Positions 17,504 through 24,532 of a stretch of 33,410 nucleotides of DNA are shown here, piece after piece (position 1 is the stretch's first letter; the number at the start of each line of letters is the position of its first letter). Origin of the DNA: JBNJGT01 sp046496745 (GTDB lineage: Archaea; Nanobdellota; Nanobdellia; Woesearchaeales; JACJVW01); the NCBI GenBank assembly GCA_046496745.1, contig JAWOGQ010000020.1, positions 1-33,410 on the forward strand, written 5' to 3'. The notes beneath the pieces were generated by a model, which saw only the letters and a program-made list of their open reading frames with translations, had not been told where the DNA came from and did not search any database. A program made the position numbers and the translations under genes.

Positions 17504-17737
17504 TTATCTTGTTTCGTCGGCTAATCTCATGATAGAAATCAAATCATTCTTGAGGAATATTTCTGATCCTTTTCTTAATCCTGCAAACTCGTCTTCATGG
17601 ACTTCGGTTCCGTCTAATCCTATAACCGGTTCTTGAGTATCTTTCTCTATAATAAAACTTTCTTCATTGATCTCTTTACCGAAAAAACCCAGAATATCTT
17701 TTTTTGCGCTTGAATTGAATGTTAATCTGTTTGTCAT
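17504..17737 (-). CDS. Unknown 77-residue partner protein
   Basis: This small acidic protein contains FIIEKDTQEPVIGLDGTEVH and ends with FLKNDLISIMRLADETR. I see no known motif. It has a good AGAGGT ribosome binding site (17742-17747) before the ATG and a strong TATA box (17764-17773). It leads the pair with the 265-residue gene and shares its AT-rich composition. Its size and leading position fit an antitoxin or small adaptor, but that is only a guess from layout. Confidence 0.7.
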   Translation of the reverse strand: MTNRLTFNSSAKKDILGFFGKEINEESFIIEKDTQEPVIGLDGTEVHEDEFAGLRKGSEIFLKNDLISIMRLADETR

Positions 17738-17763
17738 TTTTACCTCTTGAGTAAATAGTTGAT

Positions 17764-17773
17764 TATTTATAAA
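17764..17773 (-). promoter_or_regulatory. TATA box of the two-gene cassette
   Basis: TTTATAAATA on the minus strand is centred about 31 nt before the ATG at 17737, and AGAGGT lies between them. The cassette therefore has its own promoter and uses a ribosome binding site. Confidence 0.6.
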
Positions 17774-17873
17774 TCTCCCTTATTTGCATATTTTGCTTTT
17801 GGTTAATATAAATTTTTTGTTTGAAATTTGGATAATTTTTCATATCTTTTGAATGTTTGGGTTAATTATGTAA

Positions 17874-18578
17874 TCAGGGTTGGGTTATCTGCTTGTAGAT
17901 GTCTTCCTGGTCTATCTCCAGCTGAAGCTTTTGGAAGAAGTTGGCAATGTTCTTTATATCCCGCCTGAGGTAGTCTCTTGCTATGGGGCTTTCGGTGGTT
18001 AGGGATTGGGAGAAATCTATGAATACCGGCCTGTTGTTGTTGAGGATGTTGAAGTGGGACAGATCGCCATGGACCAGTCCTGCTTTTTGCCATAGGAAGC
18101 GCATGTATTCTACAATTTTTCTGAAGAAAGCCTCGGGGTCATCAGGGTAAGCGTCCTTTAGGGGTGGGGCTGGTTCTGGATATCCAATCTGTTCCATGAG
18201 TATTATGTTGTCCTTGAATACCATGGGTGTTGGAACCTTGACTCCTGCATCCCTTGCCTTCAGTAGGTTACGGTACTCGCGCTGTGTCCAGGCAAAGATT
18301 ATCTGGCGGCGGGCGCGCTTGACATTTATGTATCGCAAATCATGCTGGATGTAATCATACATCCGCTTGAAGTCGCAGGTCTCAAGGCGGTAGATCTTCA
18401 CGATGATGTCTTTGTCTTTTGTGCGGGCTGAGAAGATGTTCGCTTCTTTTCCTATCTTGACTGGGCTTTTCATCTCTTCAAAGTGGCCTTGGCTTTCAAG
18501 CTTGAAGAGATTCCTGAGGGTGAACTCATCGAAAACATTGCCGAATGTCTTGAACTTTTCCCGGGTTATACGCGACAT
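17874..18578 (-). CDS. rio1: RIO1-family serine kinase/ATPase
   Basis: RIO1 acts in late small-subunit ribosome maturation. An N-terminal segment is followed by the RIO kinase fold. The nucleotide loop is KIGKEANIFSA, the family STGKEA motif with slight change. The catalytic loop is LVHGDLSHFNIL and the metal-binding loop is FIDFSQS. The length, about 234 residues, is normal. The longest frame starts at 18587, but the TATA box at 18601-18608 is only about 17 nt from that ATG. It is 26.5 nt from the ATG at 18578 (MSRITREKF), so I prefer the latter as a leaderless start. The gene faces away from parA. In many archaea, as I recall, rio1 directly precedes the KH gene; here about 14 kb intervenes. 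Confidence 0.93.
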   Translation of the reverse strand: MSRITREKFKTFGNVFDEFTLRNLFKLESQGHFEEMKSPVKIGKEANIFSARTKDKDIIVKIYRLETCDFKRMYDYIQHDLRYINVKRARRQIIFAWTQREYRNLLKARDAGVKVPTPMVFKDNIILMEQIGYPEPAPPLKDAYPDDPEAFFRKIVEYMRFLWQKAGLVHGDLSHFNILNNNRPVFIDFSQSLTTESPIARDYLRRDIKNIANFFQKLQLEIDQEDIYKQITQP

Positions 18579-18600
18579 CTTATCCATGAATACTCTGGGT

Positions 18601-18608
18601 TATTTATA
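18601..18608 (-). promoter_or_regulatory. TATA box of rio1
   Basis: TATAAATA on the minus strand is centred 26.5 nt from the internal ATG at 18578, which supports the shorter RIO1 start. Confidence 0.6.
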
Positions 18609-18625
18609 GGTTTTGAAAAGCATAG

Positions 18626-18652
18626 TTTTATATGTGGGCAGCTTACACCCAC
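18626..18652 (+). promoter_or_regulatory. parA promoter with inverted repeat
   Basis: The TATA box TTTTATAT (18626-18633) is followed directly by GTGGG-N9-CCCAC (18634-18652), between the box and the expected start near 18655. That is the position for an operator, possibly for ParA autoregulation. The ribosome binding site GAGGTG is at 18669-18674. Confidence 0.45.
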
Positions 18653-18680
18653 TATCATGTAGTTACGTGAGGTGCTTTTT

Positions 18681-19430
18681 ATGCGTAAAGTGTGTGTGAT
18701 TAATCAGAAGGGAGGCGTAGGCAAGACCACGACTGTCATAAATCTATCAGCAGGGTTGGCACAAAAGAACAAGAAAGTGCTTGTGCTTGATCTTGATCCG
18801 CAGGGAAATGTCAATACAAATCTTTGCTTGTATGCTGAGAAGAACATGTATCACATGCTTGTTGAGGGGGCTGACCCCAGGGAATGCATGGTACATGTGA
18901 ACGATTTCTTGCATGTCATCCCCAGCAACAGTACTCTTTCCCAGGCTGAGCTTATCCTCAGCGGAAAGGTGGGAAGAGAGACTGTCCTGAAAAGATGTCT
19001 TGAGGGATTGTATGAATATGATTATATAATTGTGGATTGTCCGCCTTCAATAAACCTGTTGAACCAGAATGCGTTGCTTTTTGCAAACGAGGCTTTCATA
19101 CCTGTTGCAACCGAATATCTTGCTTTTGATGCGCTGCGGAAAGTGGAGCATACGATTGAAGAGATAAATGAGGTATTCGGGCATAATCTCAGGATATCTC
19201 TTGTGATACCTACTCTTTATGATAGGCGTATCAAGTCCTGCATAAAGATCCTGAGTGAGCTGAAAAAGGGATATAACGGGCTTGTTGTGACCCCTATCAG
19301 TATCAACAGCAAACTGAAGGAATCACCTGGGTGCGGTGTCAATATATATGAGCATGCAAAGCATTCCAGGGGTGCAAAGGATTACATGCGGCTTACTGAG
19401 AAGGTAATAGAGCTGGAATCTGCGCATTAG
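18681..19430 (+). CDS. ParA/Soj-type partition ATPase
   Basis: This is a deviant Walker-A ATPase of 249 residues. QKGGVGKTTT is near the N terminus, the A' motif is LVLDLDPQGN, and the Walker-B-like strand is YIIVDCPPS. Such ATPases move DNA or other cargo along the nucleoid with a ParB-type partner. The ATG at 18681 is chosen because GAGGTG (18669-18674) precedes it well; an upstream GTG at 18672 overlaps that site. No ParB or centromere-binding gene is nearby, so the cargo is unknown. It meets the decarboxylase gene tail to tail with a 4-bp stop overlap (TTAG). Confidence 0.9.
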   Translation: MRKVCVINQKGGVGKTTTVINLSAGLAQKNKKVLVLDLDPQGNVNTNLCLYAEKNMYHMLVEGADPRECMVHVNDFLHVIPSNSTLSQAELILSGKVGRETVLKRCLEGLYEYDYIIVDCPPSINLLNQNALLFANEAFIPVATEYLAFDALRKVEHTIEEINEVFGHNLRISLVIPTLYDRRIKSCIKILSELKKGYNGLVVTPISINSKLKESPGCGVNIYEHAKHSRGAKDYMRLTEKVIELESAH

Positions 19431-20431
19431 TCAATCTCTACAGGGATGGGGTCAAGACCGCAGAAGTCTGTGGAGTAAGTGTATGCGCCTGCGTTGAGGA
19501 AGGTCAGGGTGTCTCCTGGTTTTGGATCCTTCAGATATGCCTTGTACCTGAATATGTCTATAGAATCAGGGGTCTTGCCTTTTATCGTGTATGGTTCTCC
19601 TTCACCTTCACCTTCTATAAGGAGGCGGATGTTTGTCACGAATGTGTCCATGGCGCCGTTGTATATTGAGCTGTCGACAATGATGTTGTTCTCGTATACT
19701 GTAAGGATCTTTGTCTCCAGTCTTACTGAAGGGGCTGCTATGTAGCGGCCGGGTTCGATTATCATCCTGATGTCCTTTTGGTGCAGCCAGTCTCTGAGTT
19801 CTGTGATCTTTGCAAAAATCTTCTCAAGGACTTCTGCCCTGAAGTTCTTGTAGGTGCTTGGGATGCCTCCTCCGATGTTTATGGTGTCTATCTTTTGGAG
19901 GGTCTCTTCTGGGAATATGTTCTCTAGCTCGCTTTTCAAAGACCATTCGCTGATGTTCTGGGTTTTCCTGTGGACGTGGATGCCCAGCTTTTCTATGTTC
20001 TGGTTGGAGTGAAGGGAAGGTATCAGTTTTTGTACAGTGCCTGAGTAGAAGCCGAATACGAAGTGCTTGCCTGTATGGACAGTGTGTTCTTTCAGGCGCA
20101 TCCTGAGCATGAGGTTTAGGGGTTGCTGGAGGTCGAGGAGGACCTGGAGGTCTTTTTCATTGTCGACAACGAAATCTCTCACTCCTTTATTGTAGACATG
20201 GGATGCTTCTTTCATGTCCCAGCCCTGGGCAAAATAGATTATCCGTTCAGGGCAATTGAGGAGGTCCAGGCTTTTTATCGAATGGATTGAGAAAAAACAA
20301 TCGGTCTCTTCGCGGAGGATGTAGCCTACGTGATTGTTTGTCTTGAAGGAATAGGAGACGGTGTCTGCAAGGGTCTTGATCTTATTGAACTGGTCCAGCA
20401 CTGTACTTTTCTTTATGATGAAGCGGCTCAT
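19427..20431 (-). CDS. PLP-dependent decarboxylase, ornithine/diaminopimelate family (fold III)
   Basis: The alanine-racemase-like TIM barrel has the PLP lysine in YSFKTNN (about Lys30), the His of LGIHVHRKTQ, the phosphate-binding INIGGGIPSTY and the EPGRY motif (IIEPGRYIAAP). The C-terminal barrel has YNGAMD and GAYTYSTDF. The family motif GPTCDSxD reads GKTPDSID here, so the catalytic cysteine is replaced by proline. At 334 residues it is short. Substrate is uncertain: ornithine, arginine or carboxynorspermidine are possible. Its start overlaps the deoxyhypusine synthase stop (ATGA). That links it to polyamine supply for hypusine formation, which uses spermidine. Confidence 0.8.
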   Translation of the reverse strand: MSRFIIKKSTVLDQFNKIKTLADTVSYSFKTNNHVGYILREETDCFFSIHSIKSLDLLNCPERIIYFAQGWDMKEASHVYNKGVRDFVVDNEKDLQVLLDLQQPLNLMLRMRLKEHTVHTGKHFVFGFYSGTVQKLIPSLHSNQNIEKLGIHVHRKTQNISEWSLKSELENIFPEETLQKIDTINIGGGIPSTYKNFRAEVLEKIFAKITELRDWLHQKDIRMIIEPGRYIAAPSVRLETKILTVYENNIIVDSSIYNGAMDTFVTNIRLLIEGEGEGEPYTIKGKTPDSIDIFRYKAYLKDPKPGDTLTFLNAGAYTYSTDFCGLDPIPVEID

Positions 20432-21366
20432 TCTATTATCCCTTCATCTGTAAGGGTCTCCAGGGCGGTTATCATGATAAGGGGGAATGTTATCGAGACG
20501 TCACCTATGACTGTTGCAGCGTCTGAGTCATCCTTTACCTTGCCCCAGCTCTTAGCTTCGTTGGTTGTTGCTCCGCTCATGCTTCCTGAGGTCTTGCTTG
20601 CGGTTGTGAGGTATACTGCGTAGTCAACACCTCCATTCAGAAGGCAGGCTAATATTGCGTGATGCTTTGATATGCTTCCTCCAAGGGATATCAGGCCTTT
20701 TATGTCGTCATGGGATGTTGAGAGAAGGATGTTCTTGAAGTCCTGTACGACATCGACTATGAAATCCGGGTGTTTTTGCTGGAACATGTAGAGGTGGAAC
20801 CCGAAAGCGCCGTCTGTTATTGCAGGGCAGAAGATAGGGATATCCTTTTTTGCTGCCTGGTACAAAATGGAATGGGTGTCATCGAGCATCAGGCCGATCT
20901 CATGGAGCATCTCTGATACAGACCATCTGCTCTTTTTCTTGTATAGCTCAGTAAGCATCGGAATGAGGGAGTCCTCAAACTCTGCATAGCTCTCGTTTGA
21001 GACCATGATGTTTCCTATCCTGTTGATCCCGCTCTCATAGAGTTCAACATCGTCGGCTTCAAAGCTTCCAAGGGAGAACTGCTCACCTTTGGCTTTCATG
21101 ATGTCCTCTTCCAGGCCGCCCACAGTTGTAACTATTATGTCTGCCATATCCTTTTCAATGACCTGGGCAAAGAAGCCTCTCAGGCCTGAGGTGACCATGT
21201 TGCTTGTGAAGGTGAAGAAGATCTTTGCGGATGCTTTCTTCATCTTGATTATGGTCTCTGTCGCTCTTGCCAGTTCAACACTCTGGAAGCCTACTGTGCT
21301 GTATGAATCTACCAGATCCTTTACAGTCATTCCTTTTTTCCATAGAAAATCCTTTACATGTACCAT
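20428..21366 (-). CDS. dhs: Deoxyhypusine synthase
   Basis: This NAD-dependent enzyme transfers the aminobutyl group of spermidine to a lysine of aIF5A. The NAD-binding TSNMVTSGLRG lies near residue 55, and the active-site lysine is in TNEAKSWGKVKDDSD, equivalent to the human enzyme's SWGKI. The 312-residue length is normal. The ATG at 21366 begins only 12 nt after the 3' end of tRNA-Arg(TCT), leaving no room for its own promoter, so it probably shares the tRNA transcript. The aIF5A gene is not in this window. Confidence 0.95.
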   Translation of the reverse strand: MVHVKDFLWKKGMTVKDLVDSYSTVGFQSVELARATETIIKMKKASAKIFFTFTSNMVTSGLRGFFAQVIEKDMADIIVTTVGGLEEDIMKAKGEQFSLGSFEADDVELYESGINRIGNIMVSNESYAEFEDSLIPMLTELYKKKSRWSVSEMLHEIGLMLDDTHSILYQAAKKDIPIFCPAITDGAFGFHLYMFQQKHPDFIVDVVQDFKNILLSTSHDDIKGLISLGGSISKHHAILACLLNGGVDYAVYLTTASKTSGSMSGATTNEAKSWGKVKDDSDAATVIGDVSITFPLIMITALETLTDEGIIE

Positions 21367-21378
21367 TTTTCCGAAAAA

Positions 21379-21453
21379 CGGGCCTGAAGGGATTCGAACC
21401 CTTGATCTACGGCTTAGAAGGCCGTCGCATTATCCAGGCTATGCTACAGGCCC
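21379..21453 (-). tRNA. tRNA-Arg (anticodon TCT)
   Basis: A complete 75-nt cloverleaf is present. The acceptor GGGCCTG pairs with CAGGCCC, with discriminator G. The D-arm contains GCATAGCCTGGATAATGC, and the anticodon stem ACGGC/GCCGT bears loop CTTCTAA, anticodon TCT. The T-arm is AAGGG-TTCGAAT-CCCTT. No CCA is encoded and there is no intron. A TTTTT run follows the gene. Confidence 0.97.
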
Positions 21454-21476
21454 GTGGATGAGAGTGGTTCTGAACC

Positions 21477-21486
21477 GTTTATAAAT
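21477..21486 (-). promoter_or_regulatory. TATA box of tRNA-Arg(TCT)
   Basis: ATTTATAAAC on the minus strand is centred about 29 nt before the mature tRNA 5' end, so the primary transcript should start within a few bases of it. Confidence 0.6.
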
Positions 21487-21500
21487 ATTTTGGCACAAAC

Positions 21501-21508
21501 TTTAATAA
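21501..21508 (+). promoter_or_regulatory. TATA box of the RelA/SpoT gene
   Basis: TTTAATAA is centred 26.5 nt before the ATG at 21531. No ribosome binding site with proper spacing is present, so leaderless translation is likely. Confidence 0.6.
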
Positions 21509-21530
21509 CCCAATTTCATTATTTTTGAGG

Positions 21531-23420
21531 ATGAAAGCCCAGGACCTGGTCAAAAAAATCACAGATTATAATCCTAATGCAGATGTGGCTCTCATAACAA
21601 AGGCATTCAATTTTGCGAAGAAGGCGCATGAAGGGCAGGTCAGGGACTCAGGAGAGCCTTATTTTGAGCATCCTTTGGGTGTTGCTTTGATCCTTACACA
21701 ATTGAAGGTTGGTTCTGCAACTATATCTGCGGCTCTTCTGCATGATGTTGTGGAGGAGACCCATTACAAGCTTAGTGATATCAAGCGCGAATTCGGTGAT
21801 GAAGTGGCGGGGATTGTTGAGGGGCTTACTAATCTTGACAAGAGGAAATACGAGACCAGGGAGGAGTACAAGGCAGAGAATATCAGGAAAATATTGCTTG
21901 CAACAACCAAGGATATAAGGATAATGCTCATAAAATTGTGTGATCGTCTGCATAATATGCGGACTCTTGAGACATTCAGTCCTGAGAAGCAAAAGCGCAT
22001 AGCACAGGAGACACTGGATATCTATGCTCCGATCGCTCATAAGCTGGGTATCTGGTTCATAAAGGGTGAACTGGAGGACCTTTCACTTCGTTACATGAAA
22101 CCTGAGGTCTATACTTTTCTTAAGGAGAAGATATCCGAAAAGAGGCATGAGAGGGAGAAGGCAACAGAACGGATAATAGCGAACCTTAGGGATGAGTTGA
22201 AGAGGCGGGGCCTGAAGCTTGATGTTTATGGAAGGGCAAAGTATTTCTACAGCATCTACAAGAAGATGCTCAAGAAAAACCTTGATCTTGATGAGATATA
22301 TGATCTTATTGCTGTGAGGATAATCACCAGAAGTATCCCTGATTGTTATACAGCTCTTGGGGTCGTGCATGAATTGTGGACTCCTGTCCCCAGAAGGTTC
22401 AAGGATTACATCGCAAATCCGAAGACGAACGGTTACCAGAGCCTGCATACGATCGTGCGGGTCAATGAGGGAAGGCTGCTTGAGGTGCAGATAAGGACTG
22501 AGGATGCCAATAATGTTGCAGAGCATGGGATTGCAGCGCACTGGAGGTATAAAGGGACTGACAGGGATAAGTGGTTTGACCGGAAGATATCCTGGATAAA
22601 GCAGTTGCTTGAATGGAAGCATAGCTCAGTCAATGGGCAGGATTTCATTGAGACATTGAAACTTGACTTGTTTGATAATGAGATTGTCGCATTCACTCCT
22701 AAGGGTGATCCTATAAAGGTTCCTGAAGGGGGTACGCCTGTGGATTTTGCGTATGGTGTGCATACGAATATAGGGGAGCATACATCAAAGGCGCTTGTCA
22801 ATGGTAAGGTGGTTCCTCTCAATCATAAGCTCAAGCCAGGGGATATAGTGGAGATAATAACCTCGAAGAATGCCAAGCCTTCAAGGCAATGGCTTAATTT
22901 TGTGATGAGTTCAAAAGCAAGGGCGAAGATAAAGAGTTTCCTGCATGTGTCTGTTGAAAAGGATACAAAGCAGAAGGCGCATGAGCATCGTAATCTTGCA
23001 TCTTTTATTGAGGTTGACGGGAAGCAACCTGTGAAACTGTCAAAGTGCTGTGATCCTCATCCTGGTGATGAGATCGTGGCGTTTCATACCAAGGATAAGA
23101 AGATTACAGTGCATAAGGCAGGATGCCCTAATGTTTACAGTATTGATCCTTCAAAGAAAGTCGCGGTGCGCTGGACAGGAGACCTTAAAGAGACAGTTAC
23201 AGTAAGGATAACGCTTAAGGACGGGCAGGCGATACTTACAGAGGTCCTCAATCTTTTCGTGAAGAATAGCCTTAAGATGCGAAGCGTCAATACCAGGCAG
23301 GGTAAAGAGAATCTGTTCAACCTGATACTTGAGATAGAAGAGCCTGATCCTGAAAGCCTTGATTCTGTAATAACCCTGTTGAGGGACAAGGAAGAAGTAA
23401 TCAATGTAGTCACAAATTAG
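21531..23420 (+). CDS. RelA/SpoT-family bifunctional (p)ppGpp synthetase/hydrolase
   Basis: This is a 629-residue long RSH with all family domains in order. The HD hydrolase has EHPLGVA, LLHDVVEET and LIKLCDRLHNMRT. The synthetase has YSIYKKM, DLIAVRII, DYIANPKTNGYQSLHT and the catalytic EVQIRT followed by GIAAHWRYK. Then come the TGS domain (about 385-445), a conserved Cys/His segment (SKCCDPHPGDE and HKAGCPN) and a C-terminal ACT domain (VTVRITLKDGQ). Synthetase residues look intact. The hydrolase ED motif reads EE. The start is the ATG at 21531; the TTG at 21525 is too close to the TATA box. Long RSHs are near-universal in bacteria and rare in archaea, so the gene was probably acquired from bacteria. 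Its codon use does not stand out now. Confidence 0.95.
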   Translation: MKAQDLVKKITDYNPNADVALITKAFNFAKKAHEGQVRDSGEPYFEHPLGVALILTQLKVGSATISAALLHDVVEETHYKLSDIKREFGDEVAGIVEGLTNLDKRKYETREEYKAENIRKILLATTKDIRIMLIKLCDRLHNMRTLETFSPEKQKRIAQETLDIYAPIAHKLGIWFIKGELEDLSLRYMKPEVYTFLKEKISEKRHEREKATERIIANLRDELKRRGLKLDVYGRAKYFYSIYKKMLKKNLDLDEIYDLIAVRIITRSIPDCYTALGVVHELWTPVPRRFKDYIANPKTNGYQSLHTIVRVNEGRLLEVQIRTEDANNVAEHGIAAHWRYKGTDRDKWFDRKISWIKQLLEWKHSSVNGQDFIETLKLDLFDNEIVAFTPKGDPIKVPEGGTPVDFAYGVHTNIGEHTSKALVNGKVVPLNHKLKPGDIVEIITSKNAKPSRQWLNFVMSSKARAKIKSFLHVSVEKDTKQKAHEHRNLASFIEVDGKQPVKLSKCCDPHPGDEIVAFHTKDKKITVHKAGCPNVYSIDPSKKVAVRWTGDLKETVTVRITLKDGQAILTEVLNLFVKNSLKMRSVNTRQGKENLFNLILEIEEPDPESLDSVITLLRDKEEVINVVTN

Positions 23421-23674
23421 ATGTCCTGTATCATCTGGTGGACCATCCTTATCTTGTCAATCTCTGCAGGCCATGCGACAACTGCCCTGTCTATCTGCTT
23501 GGTGTGGATGAACCCTTTCTCCTCGAGAACCCTGAAATGGTAGTTTATCTTTGATATGTTGGATGCTGTGACTTCAATATTGAGGTGACGGCAGATGCCG
23601 GAGGGATGTATGGGCCATTGCTTGATGATTGTCTCGAGCACTTTGTTGGTGAGGCGCTTTCCCTTGTATTGCAT
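23417..23674 (-). CDS. Small winged-helix DNA-binding protein
   Basis: This 85-residue protein is of ArsR/MarR-like build. The recognition region is HPSGICRHLNIEVTASNISKINYHFRVLEEKGFIHTKQ, with a wing and a C-terminal helix. The frame opens further upstream, to 23803, but that extension is compositionally odd. A TATA box (ATATAAAAA, 23697-23705) is centred 27 nt before the ATG at 23674, so the short leaderless form is chosen. The gene converges on the RSH gene with a 4-bp stop overlap and diverges from the V4R gene. No effector-binding cysteines are obvious. Confidence 0.8.
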   Translation of the reverse strand: MQYKGKRLTNKVLETIIKQWPIHPSGICRHLNIEVTASNISKINYHFRVLEEKGFIHTKQIDRAVVAWPAEIDKIRMVHQMIQDI

Positions 23675-23696
23675 TTCTATTATTTGGTACTGGTTG

Positions 23697-23705
23697 TTTT
23701 TATAT
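23697..23705 (-). promoter_or_regulatory. TATA box of the winged-helix gene
   Basis: ATATAAAAA on the minus strand is centred 27 nt before the ATG at 23674 and decides the start of that gene. Confidence 0.55.
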
Positions 23706-23759
23706 CTTTCTTTATGTAAAAAAAATCCTTGTTCTCTTTTTCTGATATGAAAGCAAAAA

Positions 23760-23768
23760 GTTAAAAAA
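23760..23768 (+). promoter_or_regulatory. TATA-like box of the V4R gene
   Basis: GTTAAAAAA is centred about 27 nt before the ATG at 23791, the same spacing as at other leaderless genes in the window. Confidence 0.45.
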
Positions 23769-23790
23769 GACTGGGACTGATACGATACAG

Positions 23791-24267
23791 ATGCTGGGTA
23801 CATTTTTCAAGAAACTCCTTTTCACCCGTCAGTTCTTCTATACAGATGGTTCTTTGGAGATATTGGGTGTGGGTTTTGTTCCTTTATCCATGGATTTTAT
23901 TGCAGGGCTGGAAGATCTGCATCCTGATGTGTATCCCTTGCTAAAAGAGCATGTATCCAGGACCACTTCAGAGCATGTGAAAAGACTTAGGATGAAATTT
24001 CCTGAACTTGCAGAGGTAGTTCCCCAGTTGTATGAGGTATATGGCTTGGGAAAACTTGAATTGATCGATCTTGATGTTGAATCTAAGCACGCGATAGCAA
24101 GGATACATGAATCCGCGCTTCCACATCATAAGAGCAATCCTTCATGTTCTGTGCAGTGCGGGTTGATGGCTGGCTTTTTTTCTGGATTGTTCGGGGCTGA
24201 GGTCAATGCATCAGTCAATAAATGCGTGCTTAAGGGAGATGACTACTGCGAGTTCCTGATAAAATAG
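23791..24267 (+). CDS. V4R-domain (4-vinyl-reductase-like) small-molecule-binding protein
   Basis: The 158-residue protein ends with the V4R signature, in which cysteines surround GLMAGFFSGLFG and the closing KGDDYCEFLIK resembles the family's C-x-G-x-x-C-x-F end. V4R domains bind small molecules or metals and occur in archaeal sensors and regulators. The N-terminal half is helical and includes SMDFIAGLEDLHPDVYPLLKEH. No DNA-binding domain is fused to it, but a winged-helix gene is divergent next to it, so the pair could act together. That link is inference. Confidence 0.7.
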   Translation: MLGTFFKKLLFTRQFFYTDGSLEILGVGFVPLSMDFIAGLEDLHPDVYPLLKEHVSRTTSEHVKRLRMKFPELAEVVPQLYEVYGLGKLELIDLDVESKHAIARIHESALPHHKSNPSCSVQCGLMAGFFSGLFGAEVNASVNKCVLKGDDYCEFLIK

Positions 24268-24272
24268 AAATC

Positions 24273-24280
24273 TTTAAATA
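24273..24280 (+). promoter_or_regulatory. TATA box of the four-gene envelope operon
   Basis: TTTAAATA lies just past the V4R stop. Its centre is 24.5 nt from the GTG at 24301 and 30.5 nt from the ATG at 24307. Confidence 0.6.
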
Positions 24281-24306
24281 ATAGTTCCCCCCATGGAAAA
24301 GTGACA

Positions 24307-24522
24307 ATGTCAGAAGATATATCGAAAAAAACCATTTTAATCTTTCTTGTATTGACAATCTTAGTTTCATTATTGAGTACCTGGACGCTGGTTGAAAGTG
24401 TTCCGGATACGAAGGTTCCTGTGACGGAATCCGAAAAAGAGGCTAGCGGGCAGGTTTCTTTGACTGTAAAAGAGCCGCCTGAAGAACGTAAAGAAGCTGT
24501 TGTCAGTCTGACAGTCAAATGA
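24307..24522 (+). CDS. Short single-pass membrane protein, first gene of the envelope operon
   Basis: This 71-residue protein has one N-terminal hydrophobic helix (ILIFLVLTILVSLLSTWTLV) preceded by a charged start, then a polar tail in which VSLTVK occurs twice. Its N-terminal layout (EDISKKTI-helix-GQVSLTV) matches that of the next gene (EEISNKTI-helix-GQASVEV), so the two are probably paralogues, this one lacking the extracellular domain. A GTG at 24301 would add two residues. The helix may be a signal anchor or pilin-like segment. The function is unknown. Confidence 0.65.
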   Translation: MSEDISKKTILIFLVLTILVSLLSTWTLVESVPDTKVPVTESEKEASGQVSLTVKEPPEERKEAVVSLTVK

Positions 24523-24532
24523 GGTGTGATTT

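Noticed and set aside
22083..22622. Minus-strand 179-codon frame opposite the RelA/SpoT gene
   Set aside because: It lies over the conserved synthetase domain on the other strand and is explained by that coding bias.
23675..23803. Long N-terminal extension of the winged-helix gene
   Set aside because: It would overlap the divergent V4R start and span a TATA box placed 27 nt before the internal ATG; the extension has no domain.
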